Shown here: positions 1 through 9,138 of the stretch, in pieces
Layout of the letters: the number at the start of each line of letters is the position of its first letter
How positions within the stretch are numbered: position 1 is the first letter of the stretch
Origin: Candidatus Parcubacteria bacterium
GTDB taxonomy: Bacteria; Patescibacteriota; Minisyncoccia; Phycocordibacterales; UBA918
NCBI GenBank assembly: GCA_009995385.1
Contig: JAACPT010000004.1
Coordinates: 1 to 45,210, forward strand
Reading direction: 5' to 3'
Length of the DNA: 45,210 nt
Translations under genes and position numbers: made by a program
The notes under the pieces: model-generated
Seen by the model: the letters and a program-made list of their open reading frames with translations, nothing else
Database searches by the model: none
Told to the model about the DNA's origin: nothing

Positions 1-2
1 CA

Positions 3-932
3 AAACCACGTGTGGTCTCTGAAGAAGAGAATCGCGGGATCTTTGAAATCGACGGCCTCTATCCAGGCTACGGTCATACCCTTGGAAATTCACTGCGACG
101 TATTATTCTTTCTTCACTCCCAGGAGCTGCAATTACACAAGTGAAGATTAATGGTGCTGAGCATGAGTTTTCATCGCTTGATGGAATCAAGGAAGACGTC
201 ATCACCATCCTACTCAATCTCAGACGTGTTCGTCTCAATATGCACAATGATGAACCCATGACCATTTCACTCAAAAAGAAGGGAATCGGTCCTGTAACCG
301 CTGCAGACATCGATGCGCCTTCTCAAGTAGAAATCCTCAATGGAGATCAGCACATCGCCGAAATTACTAATAAAAGTACCGAACTTAATATTCAGTTGAC
401 TATCGAGCGAGGACTTGGGTATGTTCCTCGTGAAGTTCATCAAAAAGATAAAATGGAAATTGGTGCAATCGCTATGGATGCAGTATTTACCCCAATTCGT
501 CGAGCAAACTACGAAGTGGAAAATATGCGTGTTGGTGATCGTACTGATTACAACCGGCTACGTATCATTATCGAAACTGACGGCACATATACAGCCCGTG
601 AGGCGCTGGAGAAGTCAGTTGAAATTATGATTCATCAGCTTAAATCAATCATTGGTTTTCAAGACCAGTATCAGGCTACACCAGCACCTGTTCTAGAAAC
701 AACTGAGGTGAAGCCAGAAGTTCCAGACCAGGAAGTTCTAAAGACCAGAATCGAAACACTTGATCTTACCAGCCGCACGCTCCAAGCTCTCGAAGCTGCC
801 AGTATTCGCACCATCGGAGGTTTGGTTCGTAAAAAAGCCGATGACATCCTTGCTCTTGATGGCATCGGACCAAAAGGACTCGAAGAAATCCAAGAATTAA
901 TTGGAAAAATGAGTCTAAAACTTGAAGAATAA
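3..932 (+). CDS. rpoA: DNA-directed RNA polymerase subunit alpha (5' end truncated by window edge)
   Basis: Open frame runs to the left edge (KPRVVSEEENRGIFEIDGLYPGYGHTLGNSLRRIILSSLPG); alpha-CTD motif TSRTLQALEAASIRTIGGLVRKKADDILALDGIGPKGLEEI. Confidence 0.96.
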   Translation, partial: KPRVVSEEENRGIFEIDGLYPGYGHTLGNSLRRIILSSLPGAAITQVKINGAEHEFSSLDGIKEDVITILLNLRRVRLNMHNDEPMTISLKKKGIGPVTAADIDAPSQVEILNGDQHIAEITNKSTELNIQLTIERGLGYVPREVHQKDKMEIGAIAMDAVFTPIRRANYEVENMRVGDRTDYNRLRIIIETDGTYTAREALEKSVEIMIHQLKSIIGFQDQYQATPAPVLETTEVKPEVPDQEVLKTRIETLDLTSRTLQALEAASIRTIGGLVRKKADDILALDGIGPKGLEEIQELIGKMSLKLEE

Positions 933-938
933 TGACTT

Positions 939-1295
939 ATGCGAAAATCTATTAACACGAGAACACTCAGCCGTACTCGCAGTCAGCGCACCGCACTGAT
1001 ACGCGGTTTGGCAGTGTCACTCATTCGCGATGGTCAGATCAAGACCACGCTAGCCAAGGCCAAAGAACTACAACCAAATATCGAGCGCCTCGTTACCCAC
1101 GCAAAAAATGACACCGTACAGGCGCGCCGATTGGTAGCCGCAACTCTTGGTGAACCAAATGAAGTAATTATAAAGAAGCTGTTCAGCGATATTGCCCCAA
1201 AGATGAAAGAACGGAACGGTGGCTATACTCGCGTCGTGAAGCTTGGTCGAACTTCGCCAGGACGGGATGAAGCAATCATCGCTTTTGTAGAATAA
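939..1295 (+). CDS. rplQ: 50S ribosomal protein L17
   Basis: RTLSRTRSQRTALIRGLAVSLI...; follows rpoA as in the conserved operon. Confidence 0.95.
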   Translation: MRKSINTRTLSRTRSQRTALIRGLAVSLIRDGQIKTTLAKAKELQPNIERLVTHAKNDTVQARRLVAATLGEPNEVIIKKLFSDIAPKMKERNGGYTRVVKLGRTSPGRDEAIIAFVE

Positions 1296-1299
1296 TTGT

Positions 1300-1665
1300 A
1301 TGACTACTACTGAAAATACTGCCCGCACACACACCATCAACGCTGCAGGTAAACGTCTAGGAATAATCGCAACGGAAGCTGCCTCTGTTCTCATGGGTAA
1401 AGACCAAGCAACATTTGCAAAACATATCGTTGAAAATGTCATCGTCACCATTGAGCACGCCAGCAAAATGGATATTCCAGACAAAAAGAAAGGGGAGATT
1501 TATCAAAGCTACTCTGGATACCCCGGTGGCCGTCGAACCGAGACTCTTGAGCACCTTGGTAAGCGCCTTGGATACGCTGAAGTGGTGCGACGCACCGTTG
1601 AAGGTATGCTTCCAGGCAACAAACATAAGAAGCGTCTTATGAAGCAATTAATTGTCACTGAATAA
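1300..1665 (+). CDS. rplM: 50S ribosomal protein L13
   Basis: GKRLGIIATEAASVLMGKD...YSGYPGGRR...VEGMLPGNKHKKRLMKQL; precedes rpsI. Confidence 0.94.
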   Translation: MTTTENTARTHTINAAGKRLGIIATEAASVLMGKDQATFAKHIVENVIVTIEHASKMDIPDKKKGEIYQSYSGYPGGRRTETLEHLGKRLGYAEVVRRTVEGMLPGNKHKKRLMKQLIVTE

Positions 1666-1670
1666 ATCAT

Positions 1671-2078
1671 ATGTCTGCAACTAAAACAACCTACGTAGAA
1701 GGTGTTGGGCGTCGTAAGACTGCTACTGCCAGGGTGCGACTCACCCCTGCAACTGCTACTGATATATCAGTCAATGGAAAATCATTGGTAGAGTACTTCC
1801 GTAATCTTGTACATCAAAAAGACGTACAATCTGTTCTCGGTACCAAAGATGCTGGTATTGAGCACTACAACATTACTGCCAAAGTACTTGGTGGTGGACT
1901 TTCTTCTCAAGCTGAAGCAATCCGCCTTGGTATCGCTCGTGCCCTTGTCAAAGAAAAGATTAGCCGCCGTGGGGCACTCAAGGCTGAAGGATTTCTCAAG
2001 CGAGACGCCCGTTCAGTCGAACGTAAGAAGTTTGGTCTCCGCAAAGCTCGTAAGCGACCAGCCTGGAGTAAGCGATAG
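1671..2078 (+). CDS. rpsI: 30S ribosomal protein S9
   Basis: GVGRRKTATARVRL... and C-terminal RSVERKKFGLRKARKRPAWSKR. Confidence 0.96.
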   Translation: MSATKTTYVEGVGRRKTATARVRLTPATATDISVNGKSLVEYFRNLVHQKDVQSVLGTKDAGIEHYNITAKVLGGGLSSQAEAIRLGIARALVKEKISRRGALKAEGFLKRDARSVERKKFGLRKARKRPAWSKR

Positions 2079-2093
2079 TTTTTTACGCTCCAT

Positions 2094-2122
2094 AAAAAAG
2101 CACCACCTTGTGGTGCTTTTTT
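2094..2122 (+). terminator. intrinsic terminator after rpsI
   Basis: AAAAAAGCACCAC-CTT-GTGGTGCTTTTTT perfect hairpin with T-tract. Confidence 0.9.
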
Positions 2123-2128
2123 ATTTTT

Positions 2129-2157
2129 TTGACACTGTAGCTTTTTAGCTTTATAAT
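2129..2157 (+). promoter_or_regulatory. sigma70-type promoter of grpE-dnaK-dnaJ
   Basis: TTGACA (2129-2134), 17-nt spacer, TATAAT (2152-2157): both hexamers match consensus exactly. Confidence 0.85.
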
Positions 2158-2165
2158 GCGCGCGT

Positions 2166-2768
2166 ATGGTGTATATGAAAAATAATGAAAGTGAACTAGA
2201 AATTGAAACCACCAACGATGACACTATTGAATTAGAAGAAACAGAATTAATTGATGAAGAGGAAAAAAGCAATGATAAACTTAAAAAGTTACGAGAAAAA
2301 GTCGCACAGTGTGAAGACGAAAAAAAACAGCTACTAGATGACCTGCAACGATCACGGGCAGACTTTCTCAATGCGAGAAAACGATTGGAAGAAGAACGTG
2401 CTCGGGATCACATTCGCCAGAGGAAAGCCCATGTGGAAGAACTTTTGCCGCTCTGTGATAGTTTCGAAATGGCAATGAGCAATAAAGAGGCATGGGAAAA
2501 AACCGACGAAATCTGGCGAAAAGGAATAGAAGGAATCAACAACCAACTCATGCGGCTGCTTGAATCGTACGACGTGAAAGTCATTGATCCGAAAGGTACA
2601 TCGTTTGACCCATACCGTGATGAAGCGGTCGGCACCGAAGTCGTCGAAGATGAGAAGCTCGTCGATACTATCGTCACTGTACTGCAGCGTGGATATGAAC
2701 TACAAGTGGATGACACAACCGAAGTAATCAGGCACGCACGCGTCACCACAGGAGTCTTGAAGAATTAA
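2166..2768 (+). CDS. grpE: nucleotide exchange factor GrpE (start could be 2175)
   Basis: Acidic N-terminus, coiled coil, C-terminal EVVEDEKLVDTIVTVLQRGYELQ...VIRHARVTTG; precedes dnaK. Confidence 0.92.
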   Translation: MVYMKNNESELEIETTNDDTIELEETELIDEEEKSNDKLKKLREKVAQCEDEKKQLLDDLQRSRADFLNARKRLEEERARDHIRQRKAHVEELLPLCDSFEMAMSNKEAWEKTDEIWRKGIEGINNQLMRLLESYDVKVIDPKGTSFDPYRDEAVGTEVVEDEKLVDTIVTVLQRGYELQVDDTTEVIRHARVTTGVLKN

Positions 2769-2791
2769 TTGGATTTTAAACTATATACTTT

Positions 2792-4687
2792 ATGGCAAAA
2801 ATACTTGGAATTGACCTTGGAACAACCAACTCCGCAATGGCCATCATCGAGGCTGGCGAACCAACCATCGTAGAAAATAGTGACGGTGCTCGGACTACAC
2901 CATCGATTGTCGCTATTTCAAAGACGAAGGAACGATTGGTCGGACAAATCGCCAAACGGCAGGCAGTAACTAACCCTACTAATACCATCTATGGTATTAA
3001 ACGCTTCATGGGGCATAATTTTGAAGACGCTGTCGTGCAGAAAGATAAAGCGATTGTCCCTTACGAAATCAAGCAAGGAAGTGATGGTGGCGCAGTCGTC
3101 TTAATGGATGGTAAAGAGTATCGCCCAGAAGAAGTCTCAGCAATGATTCTTACTAAACTAAAGAATGATGCCGAAGCAAAACTCGGTGAAAAAATTACCG
3201 AAGCGGTCATCACTGTACCGGCGTATTTTAATGACTCGCAACGTAAAGCGACACAAGATGCTGGTAAAATTGCTGGTCTTGAAGTAAAACGTATCATTAA
3301 TGAACCAACAGCGGCAGCGCTCGCGTACGGATTCAACAAGAAAAAAGACGAAAAGATTGTTGTATACGATTTTGGCGGAGGTACATTTGACGTAACCGTA
3401 CTTGAAGTCGGGGATGATGTGGTTGAAGTACAATCAACAGACGGTGATGCCCACATGGGTGGTCGGGACATTGACCAAGAAATTGTACGATTCCTTATCG
3501 AAGAATTTAAAAAGAGTAACAGTGTTGACTTGAGTAAGGACAAACTTGCATTACAACGCCTCGATGAGGCAGCTGAAAAGGCAAAGCATGAACTCTCAAG
3601 TACCACCGAGACTGACATTAATATCCCATTCATCTCACAAGGTTCTGACGGTCCACTTCACATGGACGTAAAACTCTCTCGGGCGAAACTTGATGAACTA
3701 GCACACCAATACGTTGATAAATCTGTCGAGATTACTAAACGAGCAATGGAAGCTTCCGGTCTTCAGATATCTGAAATCGATGAAGTAATTCTCGTTGGTG
3801 GGCAGACACGTATGCCAGCAATTCAAAATGCGGTGCGTGAACTTTTCAGTAAAGAGCCAAACCGTACTATCAACCCTGATGAGGTGGTAGCGCTTGGTGC
3901 CGCTATTCAAGCAGGAATCTTCCAAGGCGATGTGCGAGATATTACACTAGTTGACGTCATCCCACTTTCGCTCGGCATCGAGACCATGGGTGGGGTAAAT
4001 ACCAAGCTTATCGAAAAGAATACTCACATCCCAACCAAGAAACAACAAGTATTCTCAACTGCAGCTGACAACCAAACCTCAACTGAAATACACATTGTCC
4101 AAGGTGAACGTCCAATGGTAAGTGACAATAAATCGCTCGGGCGCTTCGTACTTGATGGTATTCCACCAGCACCACGCGGCATGCCACAGGTTGAGGTGAC
4201 ATTTGACGTCGATAGTAACGGCGTCCTCAAGGTAACCGCAAAAGACAAGTCAACCGGTAAAGAGCAATCAATCCGTATCGAAGCTAGCTCCGGTCTTACC
4301 GAAGACGACATCGAGCGAATGAAACGAGAAGCCGATGAACACGCTGCTGAAGATGCAAAAAAGAAAGAGTTAATCGATGTTCGCAACAGTGCTGAGCAGA
4401 TGGTATATACAGCAGAAAAGGCGCTACGTGATCATGAAAAAGAAATTCCAGAGGACGTTAAAACTGAAATCCAAGAAAAAATTAAAGCTGTGAACGAAGC
4501 AAAAGGGAATGACGACAAAGCAGCTATAGAAACTGCCTCAACGACACTCTCGACCGTACTTTCAAAGATAGGTGAGATCATGCAGAAGGCCGCAGAAGAA
4601 GCTCAGAAAAAATCAGGACCTGAAGCGACCGAAGAAAGAAAAGACACTGATGAGCCAACCGTTCGTGACGCAGAAGAGGCAAAATAA
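2792..4687 (+). CDS. dnaK: molecular chaperone DnaK
   Basis: [47 protein letters not shown]. Confidence 0.98.
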   Translation: MAKILGIDLGTTNSAMAIIEAGEPTIVENSDGARTTPSIVAISKTKERLVGQIAKRQAVTNPTNTIYGIKRFMGHNFEDAVVQKDKAIVPYEIKQGSDGGAVVLMDGKEYRPEEVSAMILTKLKNDAEAKLGEKITEAVITVPAYFNDSQRKATQDAGKIAGLEVKRIINEPTAAALAYGFNKKKDEKIVVYDFGGGTFDVTVLEVGDDVVEVQSTDGDAHMGGRDIDQEIVRFLIEEFKKSNSVDLSKDKLALQRLDEAAEKAKHELSSTTETDINIPFISQGSDGPLHMDVKLSRAKLDELAHQYVDKSVEITKRAMEASGLQISEIDEVILVGGQTRMPAIQNAVRELFSKEPNRTINPDEVVALGAAIQAGIFQGDVRDITLVDVIPLSLGIETMGGVNTKLIEKNTHIPTKKQQVFSTAADNQTSTEIHIVQGERPMVSDNKSLGRFVLDGIPPAPRGMPQVEVTFDVDSNGVLKVTAKDKSTGKEQSIRIEASSGLTEDDIERMKREADEHAAEDAKKKELIDVRNSAEQMVYTAEKALRDHEKEIPEDVKTEIQEKIKAVNEAKGNDDKAAIETASTTLSTVLSKIGEIMQKAAEEAQKKSGPEATEERKDTDEPTVRDAEEAK

Positions 4688-4693
4688 TTGAAT

Positions 4694-4741
4694 CGGTGAG
4701 CAGGTGGCACGAATCTTTTTGATTTGTGCCACTCCTCACCG
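4694..4741 (+). promoter_or_regulatory. intercistronic hairpin between dnaK and dnaJ
   Basis: CGGTGAGCAGGTGGCACGAATC-TTTTT-GATTTGTGCCACTCCTCACCG forms a long imperfect stem. Confidence 0.65.
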
Positions 4742-4783
4742 CATCAAGCTGGTGCGAAGATTTATTCCCACGAATATTTCAAT

Positions 4784-5845
4784 ATGAAAGACTACTACAA
4801 AATTCTCGGACTCGAAAAGGGCGCTTCAAAAGATGAAGTAAAAAAGGCTTTCCGCAAAATGGCAGCCAAATATCACCCCGACAAAGCCAGTGGCGATGAA
4901 GAGCGATATAAAGAAGTTACCGAAGCCTACGCTGTTTTAGGTGACGAAAAAAAGAAAGCTGAGTACGATACCTACGGGCAGTCATTTAACGGCGCCGGTG
5001 GTGGAGGAGCTGGCTTTAATTGGGCTGATTTTCAAGGTGGGGCACAAGGATTCGGTGGGCAAGGATTTGAATTTGATCTCAATGATATTTTCCAAAATTT
5101 TGGCTTCGGCGGAGGAGGTCAAGTGCAACGTGGGAGTGATATATCTATTGATATCAACCTTACCTTCGAGGAATCAATTTTCGGTGTAACACGAAAAGTA
5201 TTACTTACCAAAAATAACGCCTGTACGTACTGTGATGGTACAGGCGCAAAAAAGGGAAGTTCACAAGAAAACTGTAGTACCTGCGGGGGGCAAGGGAAAA
5301 TAAGAGAATCGAGACAGAGTATCATGGGGAGCTTTACGACCGTTCGCGAGTGCTCAACTTGTCACGGTACAGGGAAGGTACCGAAAGAGCGTTGCCCACA
5401 TTGTGCGGGAGCTGGTATTGCGAGGACGCAGGAAGAAATTGCAATCAAAGTCCCTGCTGGTATCCAAAACGGTGAGGTCATCCGCATGACCGGAAGAGGT
5501 GAAGCAATGCCACACGGACAACCAGGTGACCTTTACATTAAAGTACACGTTGAGCAACACGCCACCATTAAGCGTGATGGCAATACTTTGATTTCAAAGT
5601 TACCAATTAAACTTACCGATGCTCTCCTTGGTGCCACTTATTCAATTGTCACTTTAGACGGTACTGTCGACATCAAAATTCCAGCTGGTATCACTCATGG
5701 TGAACTTCTCCGGATAAAGAATAAGGGTGTACCAAGTGAGCGTGGACGAGGTGACTTCATGGTAAAAATCTCAGTAGAAACTCCTAAAAAAATCTCTCGT
5801 AAAGCAGAAAAACTCATCGAAGAATTGCGTGGGGAAGGGTTGTAA
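4784..5845 (+). CDS. dnaJ: molecular chaperone DnaJ (internal ATG 4784 preferred over ORF start 4724)
   Basis: MKDYYKILGLEKGASKDEVKKAFRKMAAKYHPDK; Gly/Phe region; four CxxCxGxG-type zinc repeats. Confidence 0.97.
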   Translation: MKDYYKILGLEKGASKDEVKKAFRKMAAKYHPDKASGDEERYKEVTEAYAVLGDEKKKAEYDTYGQSFNGAGGGGAGFNWADFQGGAQGFGGQGFEFDLNDIFQNFGFGGGGQVQRGSDISIDINLTFEESIFGVTRKVLLTKNNACTYCDGTGAKKGSSQENCSTCGGQGKIRESRQSIMGSFTTVRECSTCHGTGKVPKERCPHCAGAGIARTQEEIAIKVPAGIQNGEVIRMTGRGEAMPHGQPGDLYIKVHVEQHATIKRDGNTLISKLPIKLTDALLGATYSIVTLDGTVDIKIPAGITHGELLRIKNKGVPSERGRGDFMVKISVETPKKISRKAEKLIEELRGEGL

Positions 5846-5857
5846 TGTACTCGTAAG

Positions 5858-5890
5858 ACCAGCAATGACTTCACCTTCGCTGGTTTTTTT
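5858..5890 (+). terminator. putative intrinsic terminator after dnaJ
   Basis: ACCAGC...GCTGGT stem followed by TTTTTT; 15-nt loop. Confidence 0.6.
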
Positions 5891-5906
5891 GTGGTATCCT
5901 TTCGAT

Positions 5907-6341
5907 ATGTCGCAGCAAACTACTCGCTTTGATTTTGGTAATGGTCACCGACCGAAAGAGCCCTTTCAACTGTTTGAACAAATTATAAAAGATCGTGGTA
6001 GTCGCTACTCTGCCAGTATAGGTGTCGTAAGAGGAAGAGACGACATTAAGGCATTTTTAAAAGAACTTAAGAGAGACAAGCGCTACGCCAGAGCAACTCA
6101 CAATACCTGGGCTGCTAGGATTGCACACGAAGGAACTATCTTCGAGGCAAAATCGGACGATGGGGAAACCGGAGCCGGCATGGTTGTGCTGCGTATCTTA
6201 CAAAAAGAAGAAATGATTGACTGCGTAGTCTGTGTCACCAGATGGTTTGGCGGAGTAAAACTCATGGGAGACCGCTTCAAACACGTGCAAGATGCCACCA
6301 AGTACGCTGTAGCAAGAAGTAAAGGGGAAACCTACCCCTGA
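5907..6341 (+). CDS. YigZ/IMPACT (UPF0029) family protein
   Basis: ATHNTWAARI...DDGETGAGMVVLRILQKEEMIDCVVCVTRWFGGVKLMGDRF; start moved to ATG 5907. Confidence 0.8.
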   Translation: MSQQTTRFDFGNGHRPKEPFQLFEQIIKDRGSRYSASIGVVRGRDDIKAFLKELKRDKRYARATHNTWAARIAHEGTIFEAKSDDGETGAGMVVLRILQKEEMIDCVVCVTRWFGGVKLMGDRFKHVQDATKYAVARSKGETYP

Positions 6342-6372
6342 ATGACTTTGCGTACCTTATAATGATAGCAAT

Positions 6373-6858
6373 ATGGATTTCGGTACTATTGTAAACTTCA
6401 TCTACGGATTTTCCTTCCTCCTTGGGGTGTTTGGATTTTTTCTAGTATTTGCAATCTTTAAAGGAAGACAATCAATTATAAATGTGACCATAGGAATTTA
6501 TTTGGCTCTTTTGATTAACAATTATTTTCCTGGGTATGAATCACTGTTCACTTCCTTCACAACGACTCACTCTGTCATCATTGCTAAATTATGTTTCTTT
6601 GCGCTGGTAACCATTTTTACTACTGCGCTGTGCTACCAAATAATGCCGAGAGAATATCGCGAAGAGCGCTTTGAAAGCATTGTAAAAAAAGTGTTTCTTG
6701 CGCTGGGAGCCACTATTACAGTGATTGCAATCTGCTTCCAAATTTTTACAATCGGTGACCTTCTTAACACTGACACTCTATTGCAATTCCTCTTCGGACC
6801 AGAACCATACTTTTTTTGGTGGCTGACAATTCCACTGGTTATTATGTATATTGTGTAA
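6373..6858 (+). CDS. hypothetical multi-pass membrane protein
   Basis: 161-aa ORF with several hydrophobic segments; 4 nt upstream of the transporter start. Confidence 0.6.
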   Translation: MDFGTIVNFIYGFSFLLGVFGFFLVFAIFKGRQSIINVTIGIYLALLINNYFPGYESLFTSFTTTHSVIIAKLCFFALVTIFTTALCYQIMPREYREERFESIVKKVFLALGATITVIAICFQIFTIGDLLNTDTLLQFLFGPEPYFFWWLTIPLVIMYIV

Positions 6859-6862
6859 ATCT

Positions 6863-7771
6863 ATGTCTGCATATATTTTAGCAGGAATTGCCGCCTTTCT
6901 ATGGTCTATTGTAAACGTCGTAGATAAGGCACTTATAGAGCGTTTCTGTAAAAACGGAGACACTGGTGCACTTCTTATACTTTCATCGCTATTTCCAGTT
7001 ACGCTCCTTCCTGTCGCTTACTATTTTGCCGAAGGGTCACTGATTCTACCAGTTAGCGATATTCTGATATTAATCCTAACAGGAGTACTTATGGTAGGCT
7101 GGATTGCTGTCTATCTAAATACACTCGTTGATGAGGATGTATCCATCGTCGCACCACTAATGCAACTTACTCCTGTCTTTGCGTTTGTTCTTGCATTCTT
7201 GATTTTAGGGGAGTTGCCGAGTAACACAAAATTACTCGCAGGACTAGTCATTATCATTGGTTCAATCGTCTTATCATTCGAACATACCACTGGCAAATTA
7301 AAAATTACGCTACTTTTTTCAATGTTGAGCGTGTCAGCAATCATCGCCCTTATCAACGTACTATTTAAATTTGTCACGGTAGAAGAAAGTTTTTGGTTGA
7401 GCATGTTTTGGCATGCTCTTGGTATTGTAGTGACTGGCTTCATACTATATATATTTCATAGCAGTTACCGACAACAGTTTCACCGCTTCACAAAAGATAA
7501 TTGGGGAATAGGAATAGGTCTTAATGGAGCAAATGAAACATTAACCATAGCCGGTGATATTTTGTTTGCATACGCAATTCTTCTTGCACCACTCGCATTA
7601 GTACAAACAATGGAAGCCTATCAGCCTCTATTTGTTTTTATCATTAGTTATTTCATTACTCGTTTTGCACCTACCATATTAAGCGAAGATATCTCAAAAT
7701 CTGCCTTAATTCAGAAGGGTGTTGGGATTTTATTGGTTGTTTTGGGAAGTATCTGGTTGCTAACTAGTTAA
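6863..7771 (+). CDS. EamA/DMT-superfamily transporter
   Basis: About 10 TM segments, two EamA-like repeats (SIVAPLMQLTPVFAFVLAFLILGELPSNTKLLAGLVIIIGSIVL); ATG 6863 preferred. Confidence 0.82.
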   Translation: MSAYILAGIAAFLWSIVNVVDKALIERFCKNGDTGALLILSSLFPVTLLPVAYYFAEGSLILPVSDILILILTGVLMVGWIAVYLNTLVDEDVSIVAPLMQLTPVFAFVLAFLILGELPSNTKLLAGLVIIIGSIVLSFEHTTGKLKITLLFSMLSVSAIIALINVLFKFVTVEESFWLSMFWHALGIVVTGFILYIFHSSYRQQFHRFTKDNWGIGIGLNGANETLTIAGDILFAYAILLAPLALVQTMEAYQPLFVFIISYFITRFAPTILSEDISKSALIQKGVGILLVVLGSIWLLTS

Positions 7772-7798
7772 AATAGCTATATTCTAAATTTAAACTCC

Positions 7799-8140
7799 AT
7801 GCGAATACTTTTTATTTCCAAAGAATTGATTGGTGGTTCCGTACTTCAAGCGCTCATTTCTGAGGGAAACGATGTTAAGGTATATATTGAAAACATCGAC
7901 TGGAAATCATGTCTTGACGGCATAGCTCATAAAATAGATGCCTGGGAACCAGAACTTAGTTGGGTCGGTAAAAGTGGTCTCATCGTTTTTGATGACGTCG
8001 GCTGGAATAACACCCAAGATGTACTGCGAAGAGAAGGATACAGCGTCTTTGGGGGAAATATGGAAAGTGACGCATTAGAACTTAACCGACAACACTTTCA
8101 AGATGTACTCAGTGCAAGTGGAGTTAAAATTCTTCCCTAA
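7799..8140 (+). pseudogene. N-terminal (pre-ATP-grasp) part of PurD-like ATP-grasp protein; ends at in-frame TAA
   Basis: MRILFISKELIGGSVLQALISEGNDVKVYIEN...GLIVFDDVGW...GYSVFGGNMESDALELNRQHFQDVLSASGVKILP*; same frame continues in 8177-9106. Confidence 0.75.
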
Positions 8141-8176
8141 TATGACTTCACAACCGCAGAAGAGGCAATTACTTTT

Positions 8177-9106
8177 GTGAACGAACAACCTGGAATATGG
8201 GTAGTGAAACAGAACAGTCATATTGGCATGCTCAACTACGTCGGTCAAAGAGATGACTCCAAGGACGTCATAGATGTCTTAGAAATGTACAAGGAAAAGA
8301 ATATATCACCGGTGCACTTACAGAAAAGAGCCCGTGGATATGAAATGGGCGTGGCACGTTATTTTAATGGTAGCGACTGGGTGGGACCAATTGAGGTGAA
8401 TCTCGAATACAAGTCTCTTTGTAACGGTGATATTGGACCACTTACCGCGGAAATGGGCACAGTCATGTGGTACGACACTAATGAGGAAATGCTTTTATAC
8501 AAGTCTACTCTCGCTAAACTGAAGGATTATCTGGCAAAGATTAATTACAAAGGTGATATTGATATCAATTGTATAGTAAACGCTGAAGGTGCTTGGCCAC
8601 TCGAAGCAACCATGCGTTTCGGAACACCTTCAACTGAACTTCAGTGCGACTTACACAAATCACCCTGGAGTGACTTTCTAAAAGCGATAGCTGATGGAAA
8701 GCAATACTCCCTTGATTATCATTCGGGGTACGGGATTGTAGTTTCGGTTGCAACACCACCGTTTCCGTACGCACCAGAAGTATTTGGTGAGTCAAGAACT
8801 GGTACAAGCATGAATAACCGCATTCTCTTTACAGAAGATCTTACTGAACGCGAACAGTCACAAATACGTTTTATGGAAGTATCTGCTACTATAAGTAAGA
8901 CTGGTCAAAAGCAGTTTCACCTCGCAGGTGAACATGGATATGCACTATATGTAACTGGCTTGGGTGAATCAATCAGTCAAGCAAAGGAGGAAGCTTATAC
9001 TGTAGTGCGAAAGATAATTATTCCACGTATGTTCTATCGGACAGATATAGGAGATACATTTATAAATGGGGGTATGGAGACAATTAAAAACTGGGGATGG
9101 ATTTAA
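8177..9106 (+). CDS. ATP-grasp portion of PurD-like (phosphoribosylamine-glycine ligase-like) protein; GTG start or continuation of 7799 frame
   Basis: GIWVVKQNSHIG...YEMGVARYFNGSDWVGPIEVNLEYKSLCNGDIGPLTAEMGTVMWY...GDIDINCIVNAEGAWPLEATMRFGTPSTE. Confidence 0.75.
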   Translation: MNEQPGIWVVKQNSHIGMLNYVGQRDDSKDVIDVLEMYKEKNISPVHLQKRARGYEMGVARYFNGSDWVGPIEVNLEYKSLCNGDIGPLTAEMGTVMWYDTNEEMLLYKSTLAKLKDYLAKINYKGDIDINCIVNAEGAWPLEATMRFGTPSTELQCDLHKSPWSDFLKAIADGKQYSLDYHSGYGIVVSVATPPFPYAPEVFGESRTGTSMNNRILFTEDLTEREQSQIRFMEVSATISKTGQKQFHLAGEHGYALYVTGLGESISQAKEEAYTVVRKIIIPRMFYRTDIGDTFINGGMETIKNWGWI

Positions 9107-9138
9107 TCTTCTCACAGTGGATTCTAAACAAAAATATT

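Noticed and set aside
3061-3633. 190-aa ORF antisense to dnaK (and similar Ser-rich antisense ORFs elsewhere, e.g. 15458-16207)
   Set aside because: Mirror frames of well supported genes with no family resemblance.
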